Assembly: GCF_000745965.1 (NCBI RefSeq)
Contig: NZ_JQKI01000001.1
Span: 184,077-248,076, forward strand
DNA: 64,000 nt
Source of the DNA: Edaphobacter aggregans DSM 19364
GTDB taxonomy: Bacteria; Acidobacteriota; Terriglobia; Terriglobales; Acidobacteriaceae
Direction of reading: 5' to 3'
In this document: in pieces, positions 47,598 to 55,743 of the stretch
How positions within the stretch are numbered: position 1 is the stretch's first letter
Layout of the letters: every line of letters begins with the position of its first letter
The notes under the pieces: model-generated
The model's database searches: none
Seen by the model: only the letters and a program-made list of their open reading frames with translations
What the model was told of the DNA's origin: nothing
Program-made: the position numbers and the translations under genes

Positions 47598-49406
47598 TTA
47601 TTGATTACGCCCGCGTCCGGCCTGCGCGCCCGTCGTATCCGGCTCGCCGGTCGAGTTCGGATAGATCCCCTGGATCGGCGCCGTCTTCTCGCGCTCAAGC
47701 TCCGGGTGCGGGAACGGCTTGCGCGGCATCATCGCCTCGCGCTCGCTCGTGTTGTACAGGAAGATCGCCTCGACGATTGCCGCCTGCTCGAGATCCGCAG
47801 TGTGCAGACGATCGTACGTGTCCATGTCGGAGTGGTGCGTCCGCGTCTCGTAGTCCATCGGGTCCTGGATGTACTGGAAGCCCGGCAGCCCTACCGCGTC
47901 GAACGACAGATGATCCGTGCCTCCCGTGTTGCGGAAGCTGATCGTCGAGACACCGAGGTCCTTGAGCGGAGCAATCCACTGCGCGAAGATCGGCGCAATC
48001 GCGTAGTTCTCCTGCGTGTACACGCCGCGAACCTTGCCCGTGCCGTTGTCCAGGTTGTAGTACGCGTCCAGCGTCTCCCACTCCTTCGTCGTCGTAAGCT
48101 TGCCGCGCTGGCGCATGAAGCCGGGAACGCTCGCTGGGTCCGGATGCTCCGGCTCCGCAAACGTTCCGAAGTGCTGCTTCACGTAGCCCTGCGAGCCGAA
48201 CAGTCCCTGCTCCTCACCTGACCACAGCGCAATCCGAATCGTGCGCTTCGGCTTTACGCCCAGCGACTTCAGGATGCGCACCGCCTCCATCGCAACCACC
48301 GAGCCAGCGCCGTTGTCCGTCGCGCCCGTGCCCGAGATCCAGCTATCGAGGTGCCCGCCGACCATCACCACCTGGTCCTTCAGCTTCGGATCGGTGCCCG
48401 GAATCTCGGCCACCGTGTCGAAGCCATGCTCGTGATCGCCCGTGAACTTCGTCTCGATGTTCACCTCGAGCGTCACCGGAACCTTGTGCTCCAGCATGCG
48501 CGCGATGCGGTTGTAGTGCTCGATCATCATCACTGCGTTCGGAACCGTAACCGCCGTCTCCTTGGTCTGCGCGCCGCGAACCAGGTTCGCTCCGTTGTCG
48601 TCGAAGATGATGCCCGCGCCGCCGCCGCTGCGTCCGTCGCGCGTCGGCGTAATGATCGCGGCCACGCCCTCCTCCGTCATCATCTTCAGCGCCGCCGTGC
48701 GAACCTGCTGCAGCCGCGCGCGGTCCGCCAGAAGCTGCTGAACGTTCGGCGCGCCGGCACGAGCCTCGGGATAGTTCTCCATCTCCTTCAGCTCTTCGTC
48801 CGTGTAGCGATGGAACAGCGGGTTGTCGATATCAGGCGTCGTGCGGCTCGCGCCGAACAGCACGATCTTGCCCTTCAGCGTGCCCTTGTACTTCTCCAGG
48901 TCCTTCGCGTCGGTGATGTTGATATACACCGCCTCGCCCGTCACCGGCCCGCTCGTCGCCGGAGACCACGGAGCAGCCTGCAGCCATACTGGCTCGGTGT
49001 CCGGAGTGATCATCCGTCCCCACGTATTCACCTGCTGCCAGCCCATCCCGAACTCGCCCCAGTCCTCCAGGCGCGCGTTCTCGAGACCGATCTTCGTCAG
49101 CGTCTCCTTCGTCCACTCGTTCGCTTTCGCCATATTCGGCGAGCCCGTCAGCCGCGGCCCAATGCCGTTCGATAACGCATCAGCAAACTCCATCACGTGC
49201 GAGTGCTTGAACCCCTCCTCGCGAATCCGCTCATACATCGTCAGGTCAAGGTTCTCTTTGGCAGGCTGCGGGCCGTAGTAGGAAGGCGTATCCACAACAG
49301 ATTCCTTCGGCGCGGCCTTTTTATCGGCGGCGACAGAAGGAAGGACAAGGCTGGCGATGGCAGCGCTACAACAGCTCCAGCGCACAAACGTGCGTGTAAA
49401 TGACAT
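47598..49406 (-). CDS. Secreted M28 family zinc aminopeptidase with PA domain
   Basis: A 602-residue exported peptidase. The signal peptide includes SCCSAAIASLVLPSVAA. A protease-associated (PA) domain insertion lies at roughly 150-260 (GEAVYINITDAKDLEKYKG, KGKIVLFGA). The dinuclear zinc site is visible: MVGGHLDSW (His, Asp), TGATDNGAGSVVA (bridging Asp), LWSGEEQGLFGSQGY (catalytic Glu and Glu), and ETRTHHSDMDTYDRL (last His). The C-terminus has LEREKTAPIQGIYPN followed by a disordered tail. It probably removes N-terminal residues from peptides outside the cytoplasm. Confidence 0.94.
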   Translation of the reverse strand: MSFTRTFVRWSCCSAAIASLVLPSVAADKKAAPKESVVDTPSYYGPQPAKENLDLTMYERIREEGFKHSHVMEFADALSNGIGPRLTGSPNMAKANEWTKETLTKIGLENARLEDWGEFGMGWQQVNTWGRMITPDTEPVWLQAAPWSPATSGPVTGEAVYINITDAKDLEKYKGTLKGKIVLFGASRTTPDIDNPLFHRYTDEELKEMENYPEARAGAPNVQQLLADRARLQQVRTAALKMMTEEGVAAIITPTRDGRSGGGAGIIFDDNGANLVRGAQTKETAVTVPNAVMMIEHYNRIARMLEHKVPVTLEVNIETKFTGDHEHGFDTVAEIPGTDPKLKDQVVMVGGHLDSWISGTGATDNGAGSVVAMEAVRILKSLGVKPKRTIRIALWSGEEQGLFGSQGYVKQHFGTFAEPEHPDPASVPGFMRQRGKLTTTKEWETLDAYYNLDNGTGKVRGVYTQENYAIAPIFAQWIAPLKDLGVSTISFRNTGGTDHLSFDAVGLPGFQYIQDPMDYETRTHHSDMDTYDRLHTADLEQAAIVEAIFLYNTSEREAMMPRKPFPHPELEREKTAPIQGIYPNSTGEPDTTGAQAGRGRNQ

Positions 49407-49541
49407 GAGTGGTGGTCCTCCAGGATGGAAGCAGTTTTTCGGATTACGAAGAATCTACAGGAAAGACGGTTCCCGACTTGGAAAAAGTTTCAGTATCAAC
49501 GGGATTCCGAATGACCCCCGCCCCATGAGAAAATCTCTCCC

Positions 49542-49742
49542 ATGAGTGATTTCATCCCGAAGCCAAGCGGCCCCAAGATCGGCGGTCTCGGCCCCAAGGC
49601 CCAGAAGCTCCAGGCCCTGCGCGAAAAAGCCGCACAGCAGAAGAACGGCAAATCCTTCTCCACAGCCTCCAACGCATCGGTCAAGACAAAGGACTCCTTC
49701 GCCGGAACCAAGAAGACCAACTTCCAGCGCAAGGCCACCTAA
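49542..49742 (+). CDS. Small basic protein of unknown function
   Basis: A 66-residue frame, MSDFIPKPSGPKIGGLGPKA then QKLQALREKAAQQKNGKSFS, ending GTKKTNFQRKAT. It is strongly basic (about 14 Lys/Arg), low in hydrophobics, with one predicted helix around QKLQALREKAAQQ. It has no cysteines or known motif. No clear ribosome binding site is seen (CTCTCCC precedes the ATG). Codon bias fits coding. It is divergent from the M28 gene and followed by a family 2 repeat. I cannot assign a function; a nucleic-acid-associated role would be guesswork. Confidence 0.5.
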   Translation: MSDFIPKPSGPKIGGLGPKAQKLQALREKAAQQKNGKSFSTASNASVKTKDSFAGTKKTNFQRKAT

Positions 49743-49762
49743 AGCCAAAAGCCCACCAAACC

Positions 49763-49820
49763 GGGTGCCCCATCTTCGGCGCGCAGCGCCTAAGGTGGGC
49801 ATTCGAGCGAAGCTCGAACC
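49763..49820. repeat. Repeat family 2 copy
   Basis: GGGTGCCCCATCTTCGGCGC GCAGCGCCTAAGGTGGGC, then TTCGAGC-GAA-GCTCGAA. The variable stem differs from other copies but keeps CCCA...TGGG. Confidence 0.75.
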
Positions 49821-49839
49821 CGCCTCATCACAGCAGCAC

Positions 49840-50157
49840 CTACGCCCCGCGCGTCACCCGCCGCACCCACATCGTCCCCAGAACCCCCCACGCCACCACC
49901 AGCGTCACAATCCCCACCACCAGCCCACCCCGCTGATAACTCAGCGCTAAGTCCACCGTCTGGTGCATCGCCGAGTTGTACACCAGGATCCCCACGATCC
50001 CCAGAAACGTCGCCGCAAAGAACGCCGCAAACGCCGTCGCCGCCCCGATCAGCAGCCTTGAGAACAGCCCCAGCCTCCCCAGCGGAACCCCGAACAGCCG
50101 TCCCCCTTCGCCCTGTCCCTGCTGAATCAACCCTTCGCCCTGCGATCCTTGCGCCAT
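49840..50157 (-). CDS. Small two-helix membrane protein of unknown function
   Basis: A 105-residue protein with a Gly/Gln-rich cytoplasmic start (GEGLIQQGQGEGGRLFG) and two TM helices: LLIGAATAFAAFFAATFLGIVG and GGLVVGIVTLVVAWGVLGTM, with a short loop HQTVDLALSYQR between. The end WVRRVTRGA is basic, giving a normal positive-inside orientation. No family recognised. It is divergent from the 259-residue gene, with only 19 bases between the two starts, so their promoters must overlap the opposite genes. Confidence 0.65.
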   Translation of the reverse strand: MAQGSQGEGLIQQGQGEGGRLFGVPLGRLGLFSRLLIGAATAFAAFFAATFLGIVGILVYNSAMHQTVDLALSYQRGGLVVGIVTLVVAWGVLGTMWVRRVTRGA

Positions 50158-50176
50158 ACCAGTAGAATACTGCCTT

Positions 50177-50956
50177 ATGGCAGAAGGTGTTCAGAACGGA
50201 CTGGTACGGGCCGCGCAGGTCGCCCGCGAGACAGCGGTGCGCCGCGCACCCAACGGCATCGCCTACGCCGCATTCGGCGACAACTCCCTCGCCGACGCCG
50301 ACCTCGAGCGCATCGTCCAGGCCGTCCCCACCGCCGTCGCCGCCGCGCTCGCGCGCAAGGCCTACTACTTTGTCCCCCTCGCACTCTCCGAAGGCCGCGC
50401 CGGCGACGACGCCACCCTCATCGCCCTCGCCTACTCCACCGAGCTCGGCGACCAGGCCATCTGCCATCGCAACGTCGCCCTCGAAAACGCCGAAGGCGTC
50501 TTTATCTCCACGCGCCTTCTCGGCGATCGCTTCGCCCTCGCCTTCGAGTTCTTCATCAACGTCGGCCACGCCTTCGTCGACATCGCCGGCGTCCCCGACT
50601 CCTTCCAGGAGCTCGTCTGGTCCCAGGCCCTCTCCGACATCCGCGGCGAGACCTCCCACGACGCCTGGGAGTCGCGCAACCAGTCCCTCGCCGGCGACCG
50701 CGCCTCTACCAAATCCGAAGGCAAGCCCATCGTCGACGAGCGCGCCAAGACCGCCTTCCTCCAGAGCGCCTTCTCCGACGCCATCGCCATCTACCTGCTC
50801 TCGCTCTCCCTCGACTTCGACTACGCCGAGCTCCGCGAGCGCGAGTACCCCCTCCTCGCCCCCCAGGCCCTCGCCGACCGCCTCCGCCTCATCGCCAAAC
50901 TCTTCCCCCCAAACCCCGGCTACGAGTTCTCCATCCGCTACCGCCGCCGCGCCTAA
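50177..50956 (+). CDS. Conserved hypothetical protein
   Basis: A 259-residue soluble protein, no signal peptide or TM. The start MAEGVQNGLVRAAQVARETA is followed by a GIAYAAFGDNSLADADLERI segment, alternating helices, and a C-terminal half with FEFFINVGHAFVDIAG and FLQSAFSDAIAIYLLSLSLD. No cofactor or catalytic motif is evident. GC3 bias is strong and consistent with a real gene. Its last four bases overlap the 3' end of the convergent LysR gene. I do not recognise the family. Confidence 0.7.
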   Translation: MAEGVQNGLVRAAQVARETAVRRAPNGIAYAAFGDNSLADADLERIVQAVPTAVAAALARKAYYFVPLALSEGRAGDDATLIALAYSTELGDQAICHRNVALENAEGVFISTRLLGDRFALAFEFFINVGHAFVDIAGVPDSFQELVWSQALSDIRGETSHDAWESRNQSLAGDRASTKSEGKPIVDERAKTAFLQSAFSDAIAIYLLSLSLDFDYAELREREYPLLAPQALADRLRLIAKLFPPNPGYEFSIRYRRRA

Positions 50957-51867
50957 ACCGAGACCATCTCCCCCATCTCGCGCATCGTCGCACGCAGCCA
51001 CGCATGCGCGGCATCCGTGTTCACTCTCGGGTGCCACGTCATGATGTAGCGAAACCCCGCGATCTCCGGCGGCGGCTTCAATATCCTCACCGCTCCGCCG
51101 CCAAGCGTCCCCTCCGCAAACCTCCGCGGAACCGTCGCGATCAGCCTCGTCCCCACGGCGCACCGCATCGCGGCCTCGTGATACGGAACATGCATCGCAA
51201 TCCGGCGGCGATAGCCCTTCGCCTCCAGCGGCTTGTCCGGAATCACCTGCGAGCCGCCCTGAATGGTGACGCTCACATGATCCGCCCTGATGTACTCCGC
51301 GATCGTCATCTGCCTTCGAAACCTGCTCTTCGCGTCTACCACGCACACAAATTCCTCGTCGTAGATCATCTGGCTCTGCAGCTGCGCGGGAACCTCCACC
51401 GTATTCGCGCTCAGCACCAGATCAACACTGCCGCGCACCAGCGCATGGAAAACCTCCGCGTTCCACGCCACAAAATCCAGCCGTGCTCTCTTCGCCGCCG
51501 GCAACACATCCCGACAGATCAGTGGAGCCAGCACCGCCGCCGCATTGTCCGTCACGGCGATGCGAAAGCTCGCCTGTTCCACCGCCGGGTCGAAGGTCGA
51601 CCCGCTCAGTAGACGATCCAGCTTCGGCAACATCACCTCCAGTTCCTGTATCAGCCGCTGGCCCTGGGGAGTCGGTTCGTATCCCTTCGCCGTCCTTACC
51701 AGCAGATCGTCATGAAACATATCGCGCAGCCGTGCAAGTCCTCGGCTCACCGCAGGCTGGCTCACCAGCAGCCGCTCAGCCGCGCGCGAGACATTGCGCT
51801 CCTCCGCCAGCACCGTGAAAACAACTAATAGATTCAGGTCTGCTTGCCGCAATTGGTTTATACGCAT
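50953..51867 (-). CDS. LysR family transcriptional regulator
   Basis: A 304-residue regulator. The winged helix-turn-helix is at residues about 5-65: LRQADLNLLVVFTVLAEERN VSRAAERLLVSQPAVSRGLA RLRDMFHDDLLVRTAKGYEP. The rest is the periplasmic-binding-protein-like effector domain (IAVTDNAAAVLAPLICRDVL, KPLEAKGYRRRIAMHVPYHE). The pattern resembles NodD/PnbR-type LysRs that bind aromatic or quinone-like effectors, but the ligand is unknown. It is divergent from the SDR gene at 51978, the usual target arrangement for LysR control. Confidence 0.93.
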   Translation of the reverse strand: MRINQLRQADLNLLVVFTVLAEERNVSRAAERLLVSQPAVSRGLARLRDMFHDDLLVRTAKGYEPTPQGQRLIQELEVMLPKLDRLLSGSTFDPAVEQASFRIAVTDNAAAVLAPLICRDVLPAAKRARLDFVAWNAEVFHALVRGSVDLVLSANTVEVPAQLQSQMIYDEEFVCVVDAKSRFRRQMTIAEYIRADHVSVTIQGGSQVIPDKPLEAKGYRRRIAMHVPYHEAAMRCAVGTRLIATVPRRFAEGTLGGGAVRILKPPPEIAGFRYIMTWHPRVNTDAAHAWLRATMREMGEMVSV

Positions 51868-51877
51868 GCTGAATAAT

Positions 51878-51907
51878 CTATATCAATACTATGCATTGGA
51901 CGTATAG
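51878..51907. promoter_or_regulatory. Candidate LysR binding region
   Basis: AT-rich stretch in the 110-base divergent spacer with CTATA and TATAG arms about 20 bases apart. It is a weak dyad; assignment rests mainly on location. Confidence 0.3.
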
Positions 51908-51977
51908 CTGAACCGAGCGCAATCTTGAACCTGTAAGCCGCTTCGAGGAACAAACGAAGCGCGAAAGGAGAAAGACA

Positions 51978-52706
51978 ATGGCTAAGACAGCAATCATCAC
52001 TGGAGCATCCCGCGGCATCGGCCGCACCGTCGCCAAGCGCCTCGCCAAGGACGGCTTCGCCGTCGTCATCAACTACGCAGGCAACGCCGCCGCAGCCGAA
52101 GAGGCCGTCGCCGAGATCCGCGCCGCCGACGGAGACGCCATTGCCATCAAGGCTGACGTCGCCAATCCCGACGACGTCAAACAGCTCTTCGCCAAGACCA
52201 TCGAGGCCTTCGGCCGCATCGACGTCGTCGTCAACAACGCTGGCATAATGCCGCTGTCGCCCATCTCTAAGGGTGACGTCGAGACCTTCGACAAGACCAT
52301 CGCCACCAACCTCCGCGGGACCTTCCTCGTCATGTCGCAGGCCGCGCAGCACATCGCCGAAGGCGGACGCATCATCGTCTTCTCCTCGAGCGTCCTCGCC
52401 AAATCCTTCCCCACCTACGGCCCCTACATTGCGTCCAAGGCAGGCGTTGAAGGCCTCGTGCCTGTGCTCGCCAACGAGCTTCGCGGAAGCAACATCACCG
52501 TCAACGCCGTAGCGCCCGGACCAACCGGCACCGACCTCTTTCTCAACGGCAAATCGCCCGAGCAGATCGCCCAGCTCTCGAAACTAGCTCCGCTCGAGCG
52601 CCTCGGCCAGCCTGAAGACATCGCGAATGTCGTCAGCTTCCTTGCCGGCCCCGACGGCGCATGGGTCAACGCACAGATCCTTCGTGCCAACGGAGGCTTT
52701 GCCTGA
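51978..52706 (+). CDS. Short-chain dehydrogenase/reductase (classical, FabG-like)
   Basis: A 242-residue NAD(P)-dependent oxidoreductase. Cofactor motif TGASRGIGRTVAKRLA (residues 7-22), structural NNAG, active-site Ser in FSSSVLAKS, and catalytic YIASK (Y-x3-K) are all present. The C-terminus FLAGPDGAWVNAQILRANGG is the usual end. Basic residues are absent after the second strand (INYAGNAAAAEE), so cofactor preference is uncertain. An AGAAAGGAGAAAGACA leader gives a good ribosome binding site. It is divergent from LysR and 75 bases upstream of a second SDR gene. Confidence 0.93.
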   Translation: MAKTAIITGASRGIGRTVAKRLAKDGFAVVINYAGNAAAAEEAVAEIRAADGDAIAIKADVANPDDVKQLFAKTIEAFGRIDVVVNNAGIMPLSPISKGDVETFDKTIATNLRGTFLVMSQAAQHIAEGGRIIVFSSSVLAKSFPTYGPYIASKAGVEGLVPVLANELRGSNITVNAVAPGPTGTDLFLNGKSPEQIAQLSKLAPLERLGQPEDIANVVSFLAGPDGAWVNAQILRANGGFA

Positions 52707-52781
52707 TTCCGGGCTAGCGCTCATCGTCACAACTCATTCGCACAATAACCGCGACCACATCGCATACAGGAGAGCCTCGCC

Positions 52782-53681
52782 ATGAAGAACGTCATCGTTG
52801 TCACCGGAGCATCCTCGGGCTTCGGAGCCCTCACCGCCCGCGCCCTCGCCACAGCCGGACACACCGTCTACGCCAGCATGCGCGAGACCACCGGCCGCAA
52901 CGCCCCGCAGGTCGAAGCCGCGAAGCAATTCGCCAGGGAGAACAACGCCGACCTCCGCACCATCGAGCTAGACGTCGCCTCCCAGGACTCCGCCGACGCC
53001 GCAATCAAGCAGATCGTCGCCGAAAACGGCCGCCTCGACGTCGTCATTCACAACGCCGGCCACATGGTCTTCGGTCCGGCCGAGGCCTTCACCCCCGAGC
53101 AGCTCGCCGAACTCTACGACATCAATGTTCTCAGCACGCAGCGCGTCAACCGCGCCGCGCTTCCACAGCTTCGCAAACAGAAGTACGGCCTCGTCGTCTG
53201 GATCTCGAGCTCCAGCAGCGCGGGCGGAACACCTCCATATCTCGCGCCATACTTCGCCGCGAAGGCCGCGATGGACTCTCTCGCCGTTATCTACGCTCGC
53301 GAACTCACTCGCTGGGGCATCGAGACCTCCATCATCGTCCCCGGAGCCTTCACCGGCGGCACCAATCACTTTGCTCACTCCGGCCGTCCCGCCGACACGG
53401 CACGCGCCGCCGAGTATGAAGCAGGCCCCTACGCCAACTTCGGCGATCAGGTGATGAAGGGCTTCGCCGGCATCGTTCCGCCTGACGCCGACGTCAGCGC
53501 CGTCGCCGAGGCTATCGTCAAAGTCGTCGATACGCCCTTCGGCAAACGCCCCTTCCGCGTCCACATCGACCCCACCCAGGACGGCGCCGAGGTCGTCAAC
53601 ATGGTCTCTGATCGCGTCCGCGCCGAGCTTCTCCGCCGCATTGGCCTCGCCGACCTGCTCGCCCCGGCCAAACTCGTCTGA
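52782..53681 (+). CDS. Short-chain dehydrogenase/reductase
   Basis: A 299-residue SDR. TGASSGFGALTARALATAGH is the cofactor motif, with FG in place of the commoner IG; HNAGHMVFG follows, then WISSSSSAGG with the catalytic Ser, and YFAAKAAMDSLAV with Y-x3-K. The longer C-terminal region (PGAFTGGTNHFAHSGRPADT) is typical of the larger classical SDRs acting on bulky alcohols or ketones. AGGAG lies 9 bases before the ATG. It likely shares the LysR-controlled transcript with the gene at 51978. Confidence 0.93.
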   Translation: MKNVIVVTGASSGFGALTARALATAGHTVYASMRETTGRNAPQVEAAKQFARENNADLRTIELDVASQDSADAAIKQIVAENGRLDVVIHNAGHMVFGPAEAFTPEQLAELYDINVLSTQRVNRAALPQLRKQKYGLVVWISSSSSAGGTPPYLAPYFAAKAAMDSLAVIYARELTRWGIETSIIVPGAFTGGTNHFAHSGRPADTARAAEYEAGPYANFGDQVMKGFAGIVPPDADVSAVAEAIVKVVDTPFGKRPFRVHIDPTQDGAEVVNMVSDRVRAELLRRIGLADLLAPAKLV

Positions 53682-53795
53682 GGAAGGTACCCGGATGAAC
53701 ACCGTCAGCTCTCCAGCTCCCTCGGCGCCGCCATGATTCAACCCGTGTAGCATGACAGGCAAGGTTCGCAACCAACACGCTTGGGAGGCAGGGGG

Positions 53796-55283
53796 ATGCA
53801 CGATCGATCTCGAATATTGCTCGCCCTGCTCATCCTCTGTCCCCTGGCAGCCGCACAGGAGACCCACACCCACAATCCGCCCGAGAAGCTCGGAAGCGTC
53901 TCCTTTCCCATCTCCTGCACCCCAGCCGTTCAGCAGCACTTCGACCGCGCGGTGGCCCTGCTTCACTCCTTCGCCTATACCGCCGCCGAAGACGCATTTC
54001 AGCAGGTCGCCCAACTCGACCCGCACTGTGCCATGGCCCATTGGGGAGCAGCCATGACCTGGTTCCACCAGCTATGGGACCTGCCCCTCTCTCCCGCCAC
54101 CACATCGCTTGCGCGAAACCAGATCCAGCAGGCGCAGCAGATCGGGACCACCTCCGAACGCGAGCGCCAGTTCATCCATGCGCTCAGCCTCATCTACCAG
54201 GACGACGCCGTCCCCTACCGCACGCGCGCGTCGAGCTACGAGCGGGCCATGAGTGACCTCGCCTCCCGGAACCCGCGCGATGTCGAGGCGCAGGTCTTCT
54301 ACGCGCTCGCTCTTCTGTCCAACGCCTCTCCATCCGACAAGACCCACGCAAAGCAGAAACAAGCCGCCGATCTGCTTGAACCACTCGATCGCACCTACCC
54401 GGAGCACCCCGGGATCCCTCACTACCTCATCCACGCATACGACAATGCGGAGCTCGCACCAAAAGGCCTCCCGGCGGCGCGAGCCTACTCCCAGATCGCG
54501 CCCTCAGCGCCCCACGCTCTGCACATGCCCTCGCACATCTTCACGCGCCTCGGCCTGTGGGACGACTCCATCGCCTCCAACCGTGCAGCAAGAGAAGCCG
54601 CGCACCAGCAGGGCGACACCGGAGAAGAGCTGCACGCCATGGACTATCTCGTCTACGCCTATCTTCAGAGCAGGCGCGACCAGGACGCGGCCCAGGTCAT
54701 CCAGCAGCTGAAGGACATGCCTGGGCTCAACGCTCGGGACTTCAAGATCACCTACGCCGCGACCGCAATGCCCATTCGCTATGCAGTCGAGCGCAGCCAA
54801 TGGGCCGACGCCGCTGCCATCGTTCCCCCCGCAGGAGCCCCGCCCCACGTCGTCGCCATCGCCGTCTGGGCGCGCGGCCTCGGCCTCGCTCGCACCGGAC
54901 ACCCCGCCGAAGCACGCACGCAGATCGTTCAACTGCGCCAACTCGAACAGCAGCTTCGCACCTCAGGCAACGACTACTGGGCCAACCAGGTGTCGATCCT
55001 GAAGCGCGAAGTCACGGCGTGGTCGGCCCAGGCCGACAGAAAGCACGACGAAGCCGTAGCCGCAATGCGCGCTGCCGCCGATCAGGAGGACGCCATCGAG
55101 AAGCTTCCCGTCACCCCTGGCCCAATCGTTCCGGCCCGCGAGCAACTCGGCTATCTGCTCCTCGAGCAGCATCAGCCAAACCTGGCCCTCAAAGAGTTCA
55201 GGACCGCACTCGCAGATGCCCCCGGACGCCGCGGAGCCTTGCAGGGCACCGCGCAAGTTGCCGAACTCTCCAGCCGCAAATAG
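53796..55283 (+). CDS. Exported TPR-repeat protein
   Basis: A 495-residue protein from the ATG at 53796, behind GGAGGCAGGGGG. A signal peptide (SRILLALLILCPLAAAQ) suggests export. Helical TPR-like repeats run throughout: HFDRAVALLHSFAYTAAEDA FQQVAQLDPHCAMAHWG near residue 50, then NPRDVEAQVFYALALL, and LGYLLLEQHQPNLALKEFRT ALADAP at the end. The HYLIHAYDN and HALHMPSHIFTRLGLWDDSI segments are conserved in a family of secreted TPR proteins whose role is not known to me. Isolated gene. Confidence 0.82.
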   Translation: MHDRSRILLALLILCPLAAAQETHTHNPPEKLGSVSFPISCTPAVQQHFDRAVALLHSFAYTAAEDAFQQVAQLDPHCAMAHWGAAMTWFHQLWDLPLSPATTSLARNQIQQAQQIGTTSERERQFIHALSLIYQDDAVPYRTRASSYERAMSDLASRNPRDVEAQVFYALALLSNASPSDKTHAKQKQAADLLEPLDRTYPEHPGIPHYLIHAYDNAELAPKGLPAARAYSQIAPSAPHALHMPSHIFTRLGLWDDSIASNRAAREAAHQQGDTGEELHAMDYLVYAYLQSRRDQDAAQVIQQLKDMPGLNARDFKITYAATAMPIRYAVERSQWADAAAIVPPAGAPPHVVAIAVWARGLGLARTGHPAEARTQIVQLRQLEQQLRTSGNDYWANQVSILKREVTAWSAQADRKHDEAVAAMRAAADQEDAIEKLPVTPGPIVPAREQLGYLLLEQHQPNLALKEFRTALADAPGRRGALQGTAQVAELSSRK

Positions 55284-55375
55284 ATTTCACAGCCCTGTTT
55301 TACCGGCCAGGTGTCCCACGTCAACGCCGTGTGGCATGGCCCGCAAAATCGACACGATAGCTGCAGCGACACAAC

Positions 55376-55402
55376 TATATCGAATATTGTAATATTTATA
55401 TA
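55376..55402 (+). promoter_or_regulatory. ArsR/SmtB-type operator at the arsR start
   Basis: TATA-TCG-AATATT-GT-AATATT-TA-TATA is an AT-rich inverted repeat directly abutting the ATG of the ArsR-family gene. It resembles operators of BigR/CzrA-like repressors. No Shine-Dalgarno sequence can fit, so the transcript may be leaderless. Confidence 0.6.
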
Positions 55403-55743
55403 TGCGCGATTCCCTACGGCGCTTCAAGGCTGACATCTTCCAGGCCCTTGCTCATCCCACCCGCATCGCCATCCTCGAGCTCCTCAGCTCCGGCGAGCTC
55501 TCTGCAGGAGTGCTCATCGAGAAGCTTGGCATGGAGCAGGCCAGCGTATCCCAGCACCTTGCCGTACTCCGGGCAAAACAGCTCGTCGTCAATCGAAAGT
55601 CCGGCAACCAGGTCTTCTACTCCATCCGCGACCCCCTCATCGTCGAGGTCCTGAACCTCATGCGGACCTACTTCCATGCCCATCTCAAAGAGTCCCTGGA
55701 GATGCTCGATGAGATGGAGAAGCCATTGGAGACTGCACGTTGA
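55402..55743 (+). CDS. ArsR family winged-helix repressor
   Basis: A 113-residue DNA-binding protein. The core is FQALAHPTRIAILELLSSGE then LSAGVLIEKLGMEQASVSQH LAVLRAKQLVVNRKSGNQVF YSI, a complete winged helix. There is no CxC metal motif at helix 3 (ELSAGVL), so classical arsenic or cadmium sensing there is unlikely. The C-terminal helix has LMRTYFHAHLKESLEMLDEM, with possible metal-binding His. Its stop overlaps the start of the SulP gene (TTGA), and it likely represses this two-gene operon through the operator at 55376-55402. Confidence 0.92.
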   Translation: MRDSLRRFKADIFQALAHPTRIAILELLSSGELSAGVLIEKLGMEQASVSQHLAVLRAKQLVVNRKSGNQVFYSIRDPLIVEVLNLMRTYFHAHLKESLEMLDEMEKPLETAR

